Source: JBFMFR01 sp040752025
GTDB lineage: Bacteria; Chloroflexota; Anaerolineae; Anaerolineales; UBA4823
DNA: 64,000 nucleotides
Direction of reading: 5' to 3'
Assembly (NCBI GenBank): GCA_040752025.1
Contig: JBFMFR010000004.1
Location: 1 to 64,000 of the forward strand
This document shows positions 1 through 8,075 of this stretch, piece by piece (position 1 is the stretch's first letter; every line of letters starts with the position of its first letter). The notes under the pieces were generated by a model. The model searched no databases, was not told where the DNA came from, and worked only from the letters and a program-made list of their open reading frames with translations. A program made the position numbers and the translations under genes.

Positions 1-1
1 G

Positions 2-109
2 ACAACACAAGAGTTGTTATCCTTTCGTGTTCCAGCTCACTTCTTGGATCAATTGTCAACGATCAAACCCTTGTTTGCCTTGCCAGATGAAATCCATCAA
101 GTCAAATGA
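2..109 (+). CDS. Possible 3' end of an unidentified ORF (partial)
   Basis: One forward frame is open from the left edge to a TGA at 107-109 and reads like protein (it ends FALPDEIHQVK), but only 35 codons are visible and I do not recognise the family. It is convergent with, and slightly overlaps, the cut-off kinase gene. It could be the end of the gene whose arrival truncated that kinase, for example a mobile-element gene, or it could be chance. Low confidence. Confidence 0.25.
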   Translation, partial: TTQELLSFRVPAHFLDQLSTIKPLFALPDEIHQVK

Positions 110-479
110 GGGACAATACCCAAATTTGCAACACCCAAAATAATACATCTTCTTCATCTAATGGTTTGTGAGCCCGATTCAGCTTGACTTGTAAATCCTC
201 GCCTTCAACATAATCCATAACAAGGTATTGGCCTCTTTCTGGAACAGAGAAAAAATCTGCTACATTAGGAAGGTTTGGGTGATCCAATTGGGCTAATATT
301 TTGGCCTCTCGACTAAATTGCTTTTGGGATTCCTTGGATGCATCTAAATTTTCTTTGATAGCGACTGGTTTCTCTAATCGCATATCCCATGCTTTATAAA
401 CAGCCCCCATACCCCCTTGCCCCAATAAACTCACAATACGATACCTGCTTTCCAAAATTTCTCCAGTGGATAGTGGCAT
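102..479 (-). pseudogene. Truncated Hanks-type Ser/Thr protein kinase, N-lobe only
   Basis: The 125-residue product begins MPLSTGEILESRYRIV and has the glycine loop GQGGMGAVYKA and the VAIK lysine motif, then the hinge region YLVMDYVEGEDLQ. It matches the N-lobe of the two full kinases at 39.1 and 41.9 kb. Similarity stops at about residue 119 (LQI), where the full kinases continue into the helix before HRD. Here six unrelated residues and a stop follow, so the catalytic HRD and DFG motifs and any C-terminal domain are missing. GGGAG lies about 8 nt before the ATG. The gene is more AT-rich than the window average. It is most likely a broken gene and not an active kinase. Confidence 0.8.
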
Positions 480-749
480 TGATTACACTCCCTGATGATT
501 TTGTCTTATTATATCTCCATTTTGTAAACACATTAGGTACAGACCCACTACTCGGCAATATGGCTCGGGTAGTTCGAGTAACTTTGACTAATCCCAATGA
601 TCAGCCAGACAATATCAGGATTTTTGTAATGTAATGAATAGATCAATTTAGGAGGTCAAGCTTCGTTGGCATGCTATCTTAGGTGGTGAATAATTATTGT
701 GGAAAGAACTACTATTCTTTCTCCGCTTAGGCGGCTAAGGTAAAATTTT

Positions 750-1748
750 TCACTGCGTAAACGCCTCCAACGCCGCCAGGGTATTCTCCAGGGGTACTTC
801 GGCCATCAGCGGCTTGGCCGGGGCCAGGATGTAGCCGCCGCCCTGGCCAAGCTCGGCTTGCAGGCGGGTCACTTCGGCGCGGATTTCGGCGGGCGTGCCG
901 AAGGGCAGCAGCTTCTGCGTGCCCAGCCCGCCCCACAGGCGCAGCTCGCGCCCGTAGCGCCGCTTGATCTCGTACACGTCCATGGCCTCCGGTTGGACCG
1001 ACTCGAGCACATCCAGCCCACTGGCGATCATCTCCGGCAGGATGTCGAAGACGTTGCCGCAGCAGTGCTGGAAGGTCCACTTACCCCCGGCGTGCACAGC
1101 GGCGAAGTACTGCGCCGCCCGCGGCTGGATGAACTTGCGCCACAGCTTCGGTCCCATGATCACGCCGCGCTGCTCGCCCCAGTCGTCCGAGAGCATGATG
1201 CCGTCGATGGGCAGGCGCGCCAGGCGCTCGACCACCTGCAAGTGCACCGCCAGGATGCCATCCAGCAGCTCGGCGTAGAAATCCGGGTTGAGCAGCATGT
1301 CGGTCAGAGCGTTCTCGAAGCCGCGCAGCGTCCACGAGCGCTCGAACAGGCCGAAGCCGGTGGCGGCCACGATGAACTGGCCGCGGCTCTGCGCCGCCCG
1401 GATCTGTTCCCACAGGAGCGCTTCGTCCCACAATGTATCGATCTCCGGCCAATGGTAGCCCGCCAGTTCGGGCCCTGCCAGCGCCGGCCGCTCCAGGTGG
1501 GCCGGGCGCTGGTCGGTGCGCCAGGCGACCCCGAAGGCATCGGTGTAGCGACCAATGCCCTCGGCCGGCGTGCCCAGCGCCGGCAGGCGCACCACGGCGA
1601 TGTGATCCTGGACGCGCTGGCGCCAGGCCAGACCGCCGAAGTGGGCGTCCAGGCGGGCAACCACCTCGGCTTCGGCCGGCAGCGTGTAGGGTGGCGGCTG
1701 GATTTCCTGGAAGTTCAGGGCTGCCAACACTTTGTTGCGTAAGTCCAT
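750..1748 (-). CDS. Uroporphyrinogen decarboxylase (URO-D) family protein, methyltransferase-like
   Basis: A 332-residue protein with the URO-D TIM-barrel pattern. The motif TFQHCCGNV followed by LPEMIASGLDVLESVQPEA resembles the H-x-C-G and QPE segments of MtaA/MtbA-like corrinoid methyltransferases more than those of haem-pathway HemE. Such proteins usually move methyl groups from a corrinoid protein or act on unknown substrates in anaerobes. No corrinoid protein gene is adjacent, so the substrate cannot be named. The start lies one base from the end of the lipoprotein gene at 1750, which is transcribed first, so the two are probably cotranscribed. HemE itself is the less likely alternative. 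Confidence 0.8.
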   Translation of the reverse strand: MDLRNKVLAALNFQEIQPPPYTLPAEAEVVARLDAHFGGLAWRQRVQDHIAVVRLPALGTPAEGIGRYTDAFGVAWRTDQRPAHLERPALAGPELAGYHWPEIDTLWDEALLWEQIRAAQSRGQFIVAATGFGLFERSWTLRGFENALTDMLLNPDFYAELLDGILAVHLQVVERLARLPIDGIMLSDDWGEQRGVIMGPKLWRKFIQPRAAQYFAAVHAGGKWTFQHCCGNVFDILPEMIASGLDVLESVQPEAMDVYEIKRRYGRELRLWGGLGTQKLLPFGTPAEIRAEVTRLQAELGQGGGYILAPAKPLMAEVPLENTLAALEAFTQ

Positions 1749-1749
1749 G

Positions 1750-2370
1750 TCAGTTCTCCACAGGGTGCAGCGTCGCCAGCACAGGCTGGGCAGCTCCGGC
1801 GCAAGCGCTGGCGTTCTCGATCGGCGCTTCCAGGACGATCACCGGGATGGTATAGGAGATGGGATTCTTGAAGCCGGCACGCGCCAGGTACCAGGTGTAA
1901 TGCACGCCCTGCGCCTCGAATTCAGCCAGGTCGTAGTGCACCTGGCCAATGTCCATCGATGCGGTGATGGCCGGGGCCTCCGTAGGGCCCTGCTCGCGCA
2001 GCTTGCAGCCGGGCACGGCCACGGATTGCAGCCCCATGCGGCCGATGTCGTCAACGCTCTCTTGCCAGGCCAGTGGGTTGTAATACAGGCCCAGCCCTGG
2101 CAGGTGCGCCAGGCGCAGCTCGCTGTGGGCGGCGGTGGGCGTAAATGTGGGCAGGGCGGTGGGCGCTTCAGTCGGTGCGCTGATCGGCGTCGGCGGCGGG
2201 GGAGTGGGCGAAGGCGCCTGGGTTGGCGCGGGCAGGGCCTGGGGCGCGGTGGGCAGGGGTGTGTGCGCGGGAGGCGGGCTGCTGGCAGTTTGTAGCGGGG
2301 TTTGCCTGGCGGGCAGGGCGCAGGCTGCCAGCAGGATTGCCAGGAGGAGGGCCAAGTGGAAGGGTTTCAT
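1750..2370 (-). CDS. Secreted lipoprotein with Pro/Thr-rich linker, function unknown
   Basis: The 206-residue product starts MKPFHLALLLAILLAACAL, a lipoprotein signal peptide with lipobox LAAC (Cys about residue 17). Residues 20-80 form a low-complexity Pro/Ala/Thr linker, and a compact domain of about 120 residues follows with no family I recognise. It contains two further Cys residues (VPGCKL and NASACAG) that could pair. It lies between the MBL hydrolase (10 bp upstream) and the URO-D protein (1 bp downstream), suggesting a three-gene transcript. Probably anchored on the outside of the cell. Confidence 0.7.
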   Translation of the reverse strand: MKPFHLALLLAILLAACALPARQTPLQTASSPPPAHTPLPTAPQALPAPTQAPSPTPPPPTPISAPTEAPTALPTFTPTAAHSELRLAHLPGLGLYYNPLAWQESVDDIGRMGLQSVAVPGCKLREQGPTEAPAITASMDIGQVHYDLAEFEAQGVHYTWYLARAGFKNPISYTIPVIVLEAPIENASACAGAAQPVLATLHPVEN

Positions 2371-2380
2371 GATCGCCTGT

Positions 2381-3331
2381 CTAGTTCGCTTTGCTCAGGC
2401 GGTTGTAGAAGTATTTGACGTTCTTTTCGAAGCGGTGCATGCCGCCCAGCAGCCAGGCGTCGAAGGGCGTTGGCAGGCTGATTTTCACAGCGTTTTCTAG
2501 CGATCCGCCAGATTGCACCACCTGGCGCACCAGGCTTTCCAAAGTATCCATATACTCGCGCAAGCGGCGCAGGTCGGCTTTGCCGCCTACCGGGCCGTGG
2601 CCCGGCACGAAGATTTCCAGCTCGGAAGCCTCGAGGTTTTGCAGGTGGGCCTTCCAGGCGGGAGCATCGCCGTAGTGCATGGAGGGCTGCTGGGCGAAGG
2701 AGCCCAGGTCGCCGATGAAGGCCAGGCGCGCTTTGGGTAAAACCAGGCAGGCGTCGCTGCGGGTGTGCCCCAGCCCGCAGTCGACCAGCTCGGCGTAGCC
2801 CCGCGTCCCATAGAAGCCCAGCCGCCCGTCGAAGGTGTGCTCGGGCAGGCGCGGCTGCAAGTCGGCCAGGTCCTGCAGGGCCAGGCGGCTGCGCGCCAGG
2901 CTGGCTTGCAGGGTGGCTTGCCAGCAGGGGTCGCTTTCCTGCGCCAGGCGCTGTTCTTCGGCGGCGATGCGCTTCCTGAAAGGGGAGGGGTTTTTCTTCT
3001 GCTCCAGGATTTGTTCTGCCAGCGGCCCCATCAGGCGGCGCGTCTCATGGGTGGAGAGCAGCACGGTGCGCGCCTCGAAGGCCTGGTTGCCGCACCAGTG
3101 ATCGTAGTGGAAGTGGCTGAGCAGCACGCAGCGCACCGGCTTGCCGGTCAGCGCCTCGGCGGCCTGGCGCAGGGCATGCCCGGCCCGGGAGGTGGTGAAG
3201 GTATCGAACACCAGCACCTGGTCGCCCAGGTCGATGATGCCGGCGTTGCTGGCGGCTGCAGGGCTGTCCTGGCCGATGGCGGCGTAGACGCCTTCGGCTA
3301 ATGGCTGGATGTCGAAGTACTCTGAATACAC
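2381..3331 (-). CDS. MBL-fold metallo-hydrolase
   Basis: A 316-residue protein with the metallo-beta-lactamase fold. HFHYDH at residues 73-78 is the metal-binding H-x-H-x-D-H motif; later ligands are in GLGHTRSD, FIGDLG and VPGHGPVG. The class hydrolyses esters, lactams or thioesters with two zinc or iron ions; the substrate is unknown. The N-terminus (FDIQPLAEGVYAAIG) is typical of the class. The apparent start is a GTG without a good ribosome binding site, placed just where the truncated PIN gene merges into this region. The original promoter or start may therefore have been altered by a rearrangement. Confidence 0.85.
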   Translation of the reverse strand: MYSEYFDIQPLAEGVYAAIGQDSPAAASNAGIIDLGDQVLVFDTFTTSRAGHALRQAAEALTGKPVRCVLLSHFHYDHWCGNQAFEARTVLLSTHETRRLMGPLAEQILEQKKNPSPFRKRIAAEEQRLAQESDPCWQATLQASLARSRLALQDLADLQPRLPEHTFDGRLGFYGTRGYAELVDCGLGHTRSDACLVLPKARLAFIGDLGSFAQQPSMHYGDAPAWKAHLQNLEASELEIFVPGHGPVGGKADLRRLREYMDTLESLVRQVVQSGGSLENAVKISLPTPFDAWLLGGMHRFEKNVKYFYNRLSKAN

Positions 3332-3531
3332 AGTCTTGGCGGTATGGAAAAACTAACCCTCTTTTTCTGGAAATAGGATGGCTTCGGCATTGTTTCCAAT
3401 TGGACGAATATACTGGAAGCAAACTCGACATCCGGGTCGTTAAAAATTTCGAACGCCTTTTGAGCGATTTCACCCTTGCCACGGCTGGCAGCAATGAGCA
3501 CTCCAGAATCGACAAAAACCAGGCGTTTCAT
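3298..3531 (-). pseudogene. Truncated PIN-domain toxin (VapC-like)
   Basis: The product begins MKRLVFVDSGVLIAASRG, the first strand of a PIN ribonuclease with the first catalytic Asp, and continues plausibly to about residue 57 (QLETMPKPSYFQKK). The remaining 20 residues are Ser/Pro-rich and unlike PIN domains, and the reading frame runs into the start of the MBL gene. A complete PIN domain needs about 130 residues and further acidic residues, so this copy should be inactive. It starts 2 nt after the antitoxin-like gene, the usual toxin position. Confidence 0.7.
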
Positions 3532-3533
3532 TT

Positions 3534-3896
3534 CTAACCACGTTCAGAGCGGCGCAGCGAAACTTCTTTCTGTATGTCATCCCAATCTAAAAGTGGCTCG
3601 CCAGTGGCAGTGATGCGTTTGCGGATCTCCCACAGACGGCTTGCTAATTCGGTTTTAGGTGTAAACACGCTCACTGGATTGGGCAAGGCTTTGATTGGCA
3701 AAACATCGTCAGGTAGTTTGAGCGCGTTTCCAGTGGAAGCGCTGCTCATCTCGGAGTGTTCGATGATTCGCCAGAGAGAAAACTCCAATCCAGATGATGC
3801 AGCATACCAGATTGGGTGAGCAGACATATCCCTATTTGCCTGATAGAGCAATCTTGTCGGCATTATAGGAGCAGATGTACTTGATACAGTAAACAT
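3534..3896 (-). CDS. Antitoxin-like protein of a type II toxin-antitoxin pair
   Basis: The 120-residue product ends in TELASRLWEIRKRITATGEPLLDWDDIQKE, a C-terminal pattern seen in many small antitoxins encoded just before PIN toxins. I infer that it would bind and neutralise the PIN protein. The N-terminal part is not recognisable as a standard DNA-binding domain, and an internal Met at residue 24 is an alternative start. It begins 5 nt after the stop of the TIGR04255-like gene and ends 2 nt before the truncated PIN gene, so the three form one transcript. With a broken toxin partner it may be orphaned. Confidence 0.6.
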   Translation of the reverse strand: MFTVSSTSAPIMPTRLLYQANRDMSAHPIWYAASSGLEFSLWRIIEHSEMSSASTGNALKLPDDVLPIKALPNPVSVFTPKTELASRLWEIRKRITATGEPLLDWDDIQKEVSLRRSERG

Positions 3897-3901
3897 CCTG
3901 G

Positions 3902-4642
3902 TTATCCTTTGAACTCGGCGTAAAGTTTTGGATTCAGCGATGCAATAAAAGCCTCATATAAACGCTCGTGCGCCAGATCCAGCCAGGCTTTTACATCTTG
4001 CGCGCTCTTCAATCCCTGAACCTGGGTTGAACCGAAATCCAGGTCTAGCACGAAAACCGGGTTCGCCTGTTCATCTTGCTGCGTACCAGTCTGATGGATC
4101 AACAAGCCTTTCGGATTATCCTGTTCGGTCTCATAGCGCTGGTAAAAAGAACGAATTGGGCGAGCAAGACTCCCGCTGAGCGGTGGTGTCAAAGTAATCA
4201 TATCGCTGATAGCCGCCAGTTGATCAGGAACAATCAGATGGTTAATATAACGTAACCCGATCCTTTCCAATACAAGGTTCCCGACAACTTTTCGGTATTC
4301 CTCAAGAATAGACAGGATGAGTGAGGAAAATTCTTCCCAAGATGGATAAGGTTTCAACTGATTGATTGCAAGCAGATTATGGCCTACTTGAACCATTGCA
4401 GAGCCATCCGCACGCTTCAATTGCACTCGACCAGGTAGTTGATGAATAGACGCCACCGAGTTTATGTTTGGAGATGCTGGAAATTGAAAGCCGACGCTTT
4501 GTATTTGAGAGCGTTCAGGGAAGTCAGTCTGGATTCTATCGTACAGTTGACCGGGTACGATCCAATCCCAGGTTGTGTTTTCAGCGAAGCGAAACTCACA
4601 CAGCGCTTCGACCAGCGGCGGGTTTTTCAGTTTCTCACCCAT
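3902..4642 (-). CDS. TIGR04255 family protein (sporadically distributed, unknown function)
   Basis: Read from the ATG at 4642 (MGEKLKNPPLVEALCEFRF), the product has 246 residues, close to the length I recall for TIGR04255 proteins, and has the family pattern: an opening PPLVEA-x-CEF segment, LERIGLRYIN in the middle, and a C-terminal helix before LYAEF. An upstream in-frame extension to 5011 runs through an inverted repeat and is not protein-like, so it was rejected. The molecular role is unknown. It leads a compact lower-GC operon with an antitoxin-like and a PIN-like gene, suggesting horizontal transfer. The family call is from memory of the pattern. Confidence 0.7.
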   Translation of the reverse strand: MGEKLKNPPLVEALCEFRFAENTTWDWIVPGQLYDRIQTDFPERSQIQSVGFQFPASPNINSVASIHQLPGRVQLKRADGSAMVQVGHNLLAINQLKPYPSWEEFSSLILSILEEYRKVVGNLVLERIGLRYINHLIVPDQLAAISDMITLTPPLSGSLARPIRSFYQRYETEQDNPKGLLIHQTGTQQDEQANPVFVLDLDFGSTQVQGLKSAQDVKAWLDLAHERLYEAFIASLNPKLYAEFKG

Positions 4643-4755
4643 TGGTTTTCTCCTCAAGCATATTGTACTTGAAAACAGGCTCGGTTTGATATTGAAAATT
4701 GGTTGTACAAGAGAATTGCTTGTATTGATGAAGATTCCCTTACTCTTATCGCCAG

Positions 4756-4837
4756 AAGAAACCGGGTTTTTGATTTGCAGGAGTAATCCCGTATAAATAA
4801 AACTTTCCGATCTGGGCAGTGAAAAACCCGGTTTCTT
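4756..4837. repeat. Dispersed inverted-repeat element, copy 1
   Basis: Perfect 16-bp inverted repeats, AAGAAACCGGGTTTTT at 4756-4771 and its complement at 4822-4837, enclose about 50 bp. A related copy lies at 9014-9108 and its interior begins similarly (TTTGCAGGAGTAAT here, TTTGCGGGAATAGT there). No reading frame is inside. It looks like a small non-coding palindromic repeat of REP or MITE type. Confidence 0.75.
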
Positions 4838-4879
4838 GTTACCGGCTATGATAAACTTCCCTGGTAAATCCGCCCGGCT

Positions 4880-5764
4880 ATGACCAACCTGCCCCTTGTG
4901 CTGCTGCTCGGCATACTCTCCACCATCCAGACCCACCTGGCCAAGGCCCTCGAGCGCCAGGGCATCGAGGTCTTCGAGCAGGTGCAGGCCAGGCTGCAGA
5001 AAAGCGGCCAACCGGTGGAAGGCGGGTTGAAGAAGCCGCTCATCTACACGATTGGCTTCGTGCTCAACCAGACTCTGTTCGTGTGGGCCATCCTGGCCCA
5101 GCCCTACGGCCCGCCGGCCCTGTTCAGCAGCATGTTCGGCGTGGGATTGGTCTTCCTGATGGGCTACGCTGCCCTGGTTATGAAAGAGAAGATCACCTGC
5201 CGGGAGCTGGTCGGGGCGCTGGCGATCGTGGCCGGGACGCTGGTGATCGGCTTCGAGAACCTCTCCCGGCCGGGCCTGGACCGCTTCAACATGAACCTGG
5301 AGACCCTGCTCGCCGCCCTGGGCATTTGGCTGTTCCTGGCCCTGGCTTTTGCCGCCGTCTCCCTGCGCAGCGCCAACCTGGGCCTGGTGGCCCTGGCCTT
5401 CGGCTCGCTGGCGGGCGGGCTGGGCAGCCTGGACCCGTTCTTCAAGGGCGTGGGGCAGAACTACGGCGGGCAGCCGGGCCTGCTGCCGTCCAATCTGACC
5501 GGGACGGTCTTCTTCGCTGCCTCGTTCGTGATCGGTTTCCTGGCCTTTGTCGTCACCCAGGTTGGATTTGCCCGCAAAGTGCGCGCCAGCCTGCTGGTGC
5601 CGGCTTTCAACGCCGCCTATATCGGCCTGCCGGTGGCCTGGCAGGCCTTGCTGCTGCCGGGTTACCAGATCACCTGGGTGACGGTCGCCGGCGTGCTGCT
5701 GATCCTGGGCGGGGTGGCGGCGATGCAGACTCTCACGACATCCAGGTCAGCAACTGCTCCTTGA
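4880..5764 (+). CDS. EamA/DMT-like integral membrane transporter
   Basis: A 294-residue protein with about nine or ten hydrophobic segments, including a pair of half-repeats typical of drug/metabolite transporters. An extra polar stretch at residues 20-50 (HLAKALERQGIEVFEQVQARLQ) precedes the second membrane helix. GTLVIGFEN and the final helix WVTVAGVLLILGGVAAM resemble the ends of EamA repeats. The substrate is unknown. The last 32 bases overlap the end of the convergent lipoprotein gene. A magnesium-transporter-like NIPA family member is an alternative. Confidence 0.6.
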   Translation: MTNLPLVLLLGILSTIQTHLAKALERQGIEVFEQVQARLQKSGQPVEGGLKKPLIYTIGFVLNQTLFVWAILAQPYGPPALFSSMFGVGLVFLMGYAALVMKEKITCRELVGALAIVAGTLVIGFENLSRPGLDRFNMNLETLLAALGIWLFLALAFAAVSLRSANLGLVALAFGSLAGGLGSLDPFFKGVGQNYGGQPGLLPSNLTGTVFFAASFVIGFLAFVVTQVGFARKVRASLLVPAFNAAYIGLPVAWQALLLPGYQITWVTVAGVLLILGGVAAMQTLTTSRSATAP

Positions 5765-6311
5765 CTTTCCAGTCGCCGTTCTCTTTGACCAGCCAGAAGA
5801 CCCCGCCCTGGCCGCACAGGCTGCCGCAGTAGAAGCTGAAGCTGACCAGCGCCATGTCGCGCCCGGCGTTCAGGCCGGCGCGTGAGAAGAAGTACACACC
5901 GTTCGCCAGGGGGTGCTGCGCCTGGAAATCGGTCCACGCCAACCGCCGGTGGATCAAGTCATCGTACGTGGCCTGGGGCAGCAGTTCGTAGGTTTGCTGC
6001 AGGCTGAAGCTGCGGCTCAGCGTATAGACCTGAGCGTTGCGCAGCCGGTAAGCCTCCACCAGTTCCTCAGGCGGCTGTTGGGGTGCTTTCAGGGCCATAT
6101 CCAGGTTTTGGAGATCTGGATCAGTCTGTTCACGGATGACGATCGCCTCGCCTGCCTTAGCGCCGATCGCGCTGCCCTCGATCAGCGCCGAGAACAAGGC
6201 GTATTCTTCGGGGTCGATCTCGGTCAGCAGGGGGGTGGGCTGGGGCGGCGCGGCGGGGACGCAGGCGCACAGCAGGGCGAGCAAGAGGAGTGCGGAGAGG
6301 AATTTGTGCAT
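5733..6311 (-). CDS. Predicted lipoprotein, unknown function
   Basis: The start is placed at 6311 because MHKFLSALLLLALLCACV is a clear lipoprotein signal peptide (LCAC lipobox); a longer reading to 6353 would put 14 polar residues in front and overlap the upstream gene. The mature part (about 175 residues) has no family I recognise; it ends VFWLVKENGDWKVKEQLL, a pattern seen in small secreted NTF2-like or unknown domains. It begins 4 nt after the stop of the ATC hydrolase gene, so the two are likely cotranscribed. It overlaps the convergent transporter gene by 32 bp. Confidence 0.65.
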   Translation of the reverse strand: MHKFLSALLLLALLCACVPAAPPQPTPLLTEIDPEEYALFSALIEGSAIGAKAGEAIVIREQTDPDLQNLDMALKAPQQPPEELVEAYRLRNAQVYTLSRSFSLQQTYELLPQATYDDLIHRRLAWTDFQAQHPLANGVYFFSRAGLNAGRDMALVSFSFYCGSLCGQGGVFWLVKENGDWKVKEQLLTWMS

Positions 6312-6315
6312 GGGC

Positions 6316-6822
6316 TCACTCTTCCCACACAAAGCGGTGGTTACAATATTCATCCCCCTGCATGAGCGTCTTGGAGTGGATCATGCGGATCCTGGGGTTG
6401 AAGCCCTGGCAGTGCGCATCGTCGGTGCCGCAGGTGAGCATGTAGCCGATCTCCGCCGCGCCCAGCTCCCGGAAGGTCTTGGCCCACAGGCACTCGGTGA
6501 CTTTGATCTCGGCGGCCTGCGGCGTGTCTTCGATGAACTCAACGGTCAGGATGTGCCTGGCGAAGCGGCTGGGCTCGCGGGCCGAGGCTGAGTAAGCGTC
6601 CAGGTCGTTGCTGGGAAGCTGGCTGGCGTAGTCCTGCGCTTCTTTCAGCTTGGCATCGAAAGCCGTCTTCTTGAGGGCCTCCCAGAAGCGCTCTTCGCCC
6701 AGCTCTTTGGCCAGGCCTTGCAGCACCGGCACCAGGCCCTTGTAGGCGAAGTCGAAGACTTCTTCGTAGGTCATGTGCGAGTCTTCTTGAAACTTGTGTT
6801 GGGTGGGGGTTTCGGCATCCAT
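6316..6822 (-). CDS. L-2-amino-thiazoline-4-carboxylic acid hydrolase family protein
   Basis: A protein of about 168 residues with the ending typical of the ATC hydrolase family: EIGYMLTCGTDDAHCQGFNPRI, with two Cys residues, followed by RMIHSKTLMQGDEYC. Pseudomonas ATC hydrolase opens a thiazoline ring on the way to L-cysteine; most family members in anaerobes have untested roles. AGGAGG abuts the first ATG (6828) with no spacing but lies 6 nt before the second (6822), so I choose the second. It is followed closely by the lipoprotein gene. Confidence 0.7.
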   Translation of the reverse strand: MDAETPTQHKFQEDSHMTYEEVFDFAYKGLVPVLQGLAKELGEERFWEALKKTAFDAKLKEAQDYASQLPSNDLDAYSASAREPSRFARHILTVEFIEDTPQAAEIKVTECLWAKTFRELGAAEIGYMLTCGTDDAHCQGFNPRIRMIHSKTLMQGDEYCNHRFVWEE

Positions 6823-6864
6823 CAGCATCCTCCTAGGCGTTGGTCTGATTATAGTACATTTGTC

Positions 6865-7893
6865 CTAAGTATTCGGTTCAAGGGATGCGTTTTTCAGGCT
6901 TTGCAGCGCCGCCTGCGCTTCTGCGAGCAAAGCGGCTGGCAGGCCGCGCCCTTCGCCAACGCTCTGGAGGATGCCTTCCAGCGCCAGTTGGTAAGCCTTG
7001 TTGAAGGCTTGCTCCGGCGGCGTTTGAACGTCCGGGGTGACGCCGCAGCCCTCCCAGTTGGTCCCGGTGACCGGGTTGATGGCGCGCCCGTTGGGGATGA
7101 ACACGGCGAAGTGCGCGTGCAGGCGATAAGCCGCGCCCGGGTTGGCGCCGCCGCCGGTGGTCTCGCCTACCAGGGTGGCGCGCTGGCGCGTCTGCAGGTT
7201 GTAGGCGAACTCCTCGCCGCCCGAAAAGGTATTTTTACTGGTCAGCACGTAGACGGGTTTGTCGCCGAAGCGCCTGCCGGGCACGTAGGGCAGGGTCCAG
7301 AACTGCTGGGTGACATCCCCCTCGCGCCAGTACAGACTGTTCAGGTGCAGGCGCTCTTCGCCGAAGAGGTAGGTGCTGATCAGGGCGACCATGTCCGGGT
7401 CGCCGCCCCGGCACTGGCGCAGGTCGATGATCAGGGCGTTGGTGTGCGCCAGGAAGGTCATCGCCGCCGCGGCGGTCTCGCCGCCCCAGTCTGTCCGGCT
7501 GAAGGCGCGGATGTCCAGGTAACCGACGTTGCCGGGCAGCCTCTCGGCTTTGTGCAGGCCGAAATTATCCTGCTCGTCCTCTTTGCGCCACTCGTCCACC
7601 ATCGCCTGGTTCTGGTACAGAGCGCCTTCCTGCTCCGGCAGCGGCTGCGGGTGGTATTCGACCCCCAGGTGCCTGTCCTGGTTGACTTCTTGCAAGCGCA
7701 AGGTCAGGGCTAAAGCCAGGCTCTCGCCGTCGGTGAACTCGGCGAATGCACCCTGCGCCAGGCCCTCTTGCAGGCGGGCGCAGATTTGTTCGGCGACCTC
7801 AGGGAAAACGTAGTAAGCCCTCAATTTCGTTGAGAGGTTCTGAACGATTTCGGCGAGCGTGCTTGAATCGATAACGAATTGACTGCTGTCCAT
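6865..7893 (-). CDS. S41-family serine peptidase (IRBP/tail-specific protease-like)
   Basis: A 342-residue protein with an N-terminal helical domain (residues 10-80) and a C-terminal S41 core. VGYLDIRAFSRT and ALIIDLRQCRGGDPDMV are the typical core strands, and the likely nucleophile is Ser224 in NTFSGGEEFAYN. GETTGGGANPG and FIPNGRAINPVTGTNWEGCGVTPD are the usual following motifs. No PDZ domain and no signal peptide are visible, so the protein is probably cytoplasmic. AGGAGG lies just before the ATG. Its substrate is unknown. Confidence 0.85.
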   Translation of the reverse strand: MDSSQFVIDSSTLAEIVQNLSTKLRAYYVFPEVAEQICARLQEGLAQGAFAEFTDGESLALALTLRLQEVNQDRHLGVEYHPQPLPEQEGALYQNQAMVDEWRKEDEQDNFGLHKAERLPGNVGYLDIRAFSRTDWGGETAAAAMTFLAHTNALIIDLRQCRGGDPDMVALISTYLFGEERLHLNSLYWREGDVTQQFWTLPYVPGRRFGDKPVYVLTSKNTFSGGEEFAYNLQTRQRATLVGETTGGGANPGAAYRLHAHFAVFIPNGRAINPVTGTNWEGCGVTPDVQTPPEQAFNKAYQLALEGILQSVGEGRGLPAALLAEAQAALQSLKNASLEPNT

Positions 7894-8033
7894 AAAGCCT
7901 CCTGCCTGGGTGATTTATAGATAATACCCTCAGCGAACATCCAGGGATCAGGCTATTGTGTATTTAACTTGATTACTATTCTACGATTGGCGTAGAGCGC
8001 ACGCGCTGTCTTCGCAAATATACTGATTTTTTT

Positions 8034-8065
8034 AATCTGCGAAAATCTGTGCAATCTGCGGATGA
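8034..8065. repeat. ATCTGCG-type dispersed repeat remnant
   Basis: The stretch contains AATCTGCG, AATCTGTG and AATCTGCGG in quick succession. Such strings recur between genes in many unrelated bacterial genomes. It lies between the S41 peptidase and acetyltransferase genes and encodes nothing convincing. Confidence 0.45.
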
Positions 8066-8075
8066 AAATAGCACC

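Noticed and set aside
389..634. Forward 81-codon ORF across the kinase start
   Set aside because: It overlaps the kinase gene start, has no ribosome binding site and no recognisable sequence.
750..1742. Long forward and reverse ORFs opposite the URO-D gene (for example 858-1742 on +)
   Set aside because: Low-complexity Arg/Ala/Gly/Pro products produced by GC-rich codon shadows; the reverse-strand frame has clear family motifs.
4643..5011. N-terminal extension of the TIGR04255-like protein
   Set aside because: The extension is read through an inverted-repeat element and into the start of the divergent transporter gene; the family start fits 4642.
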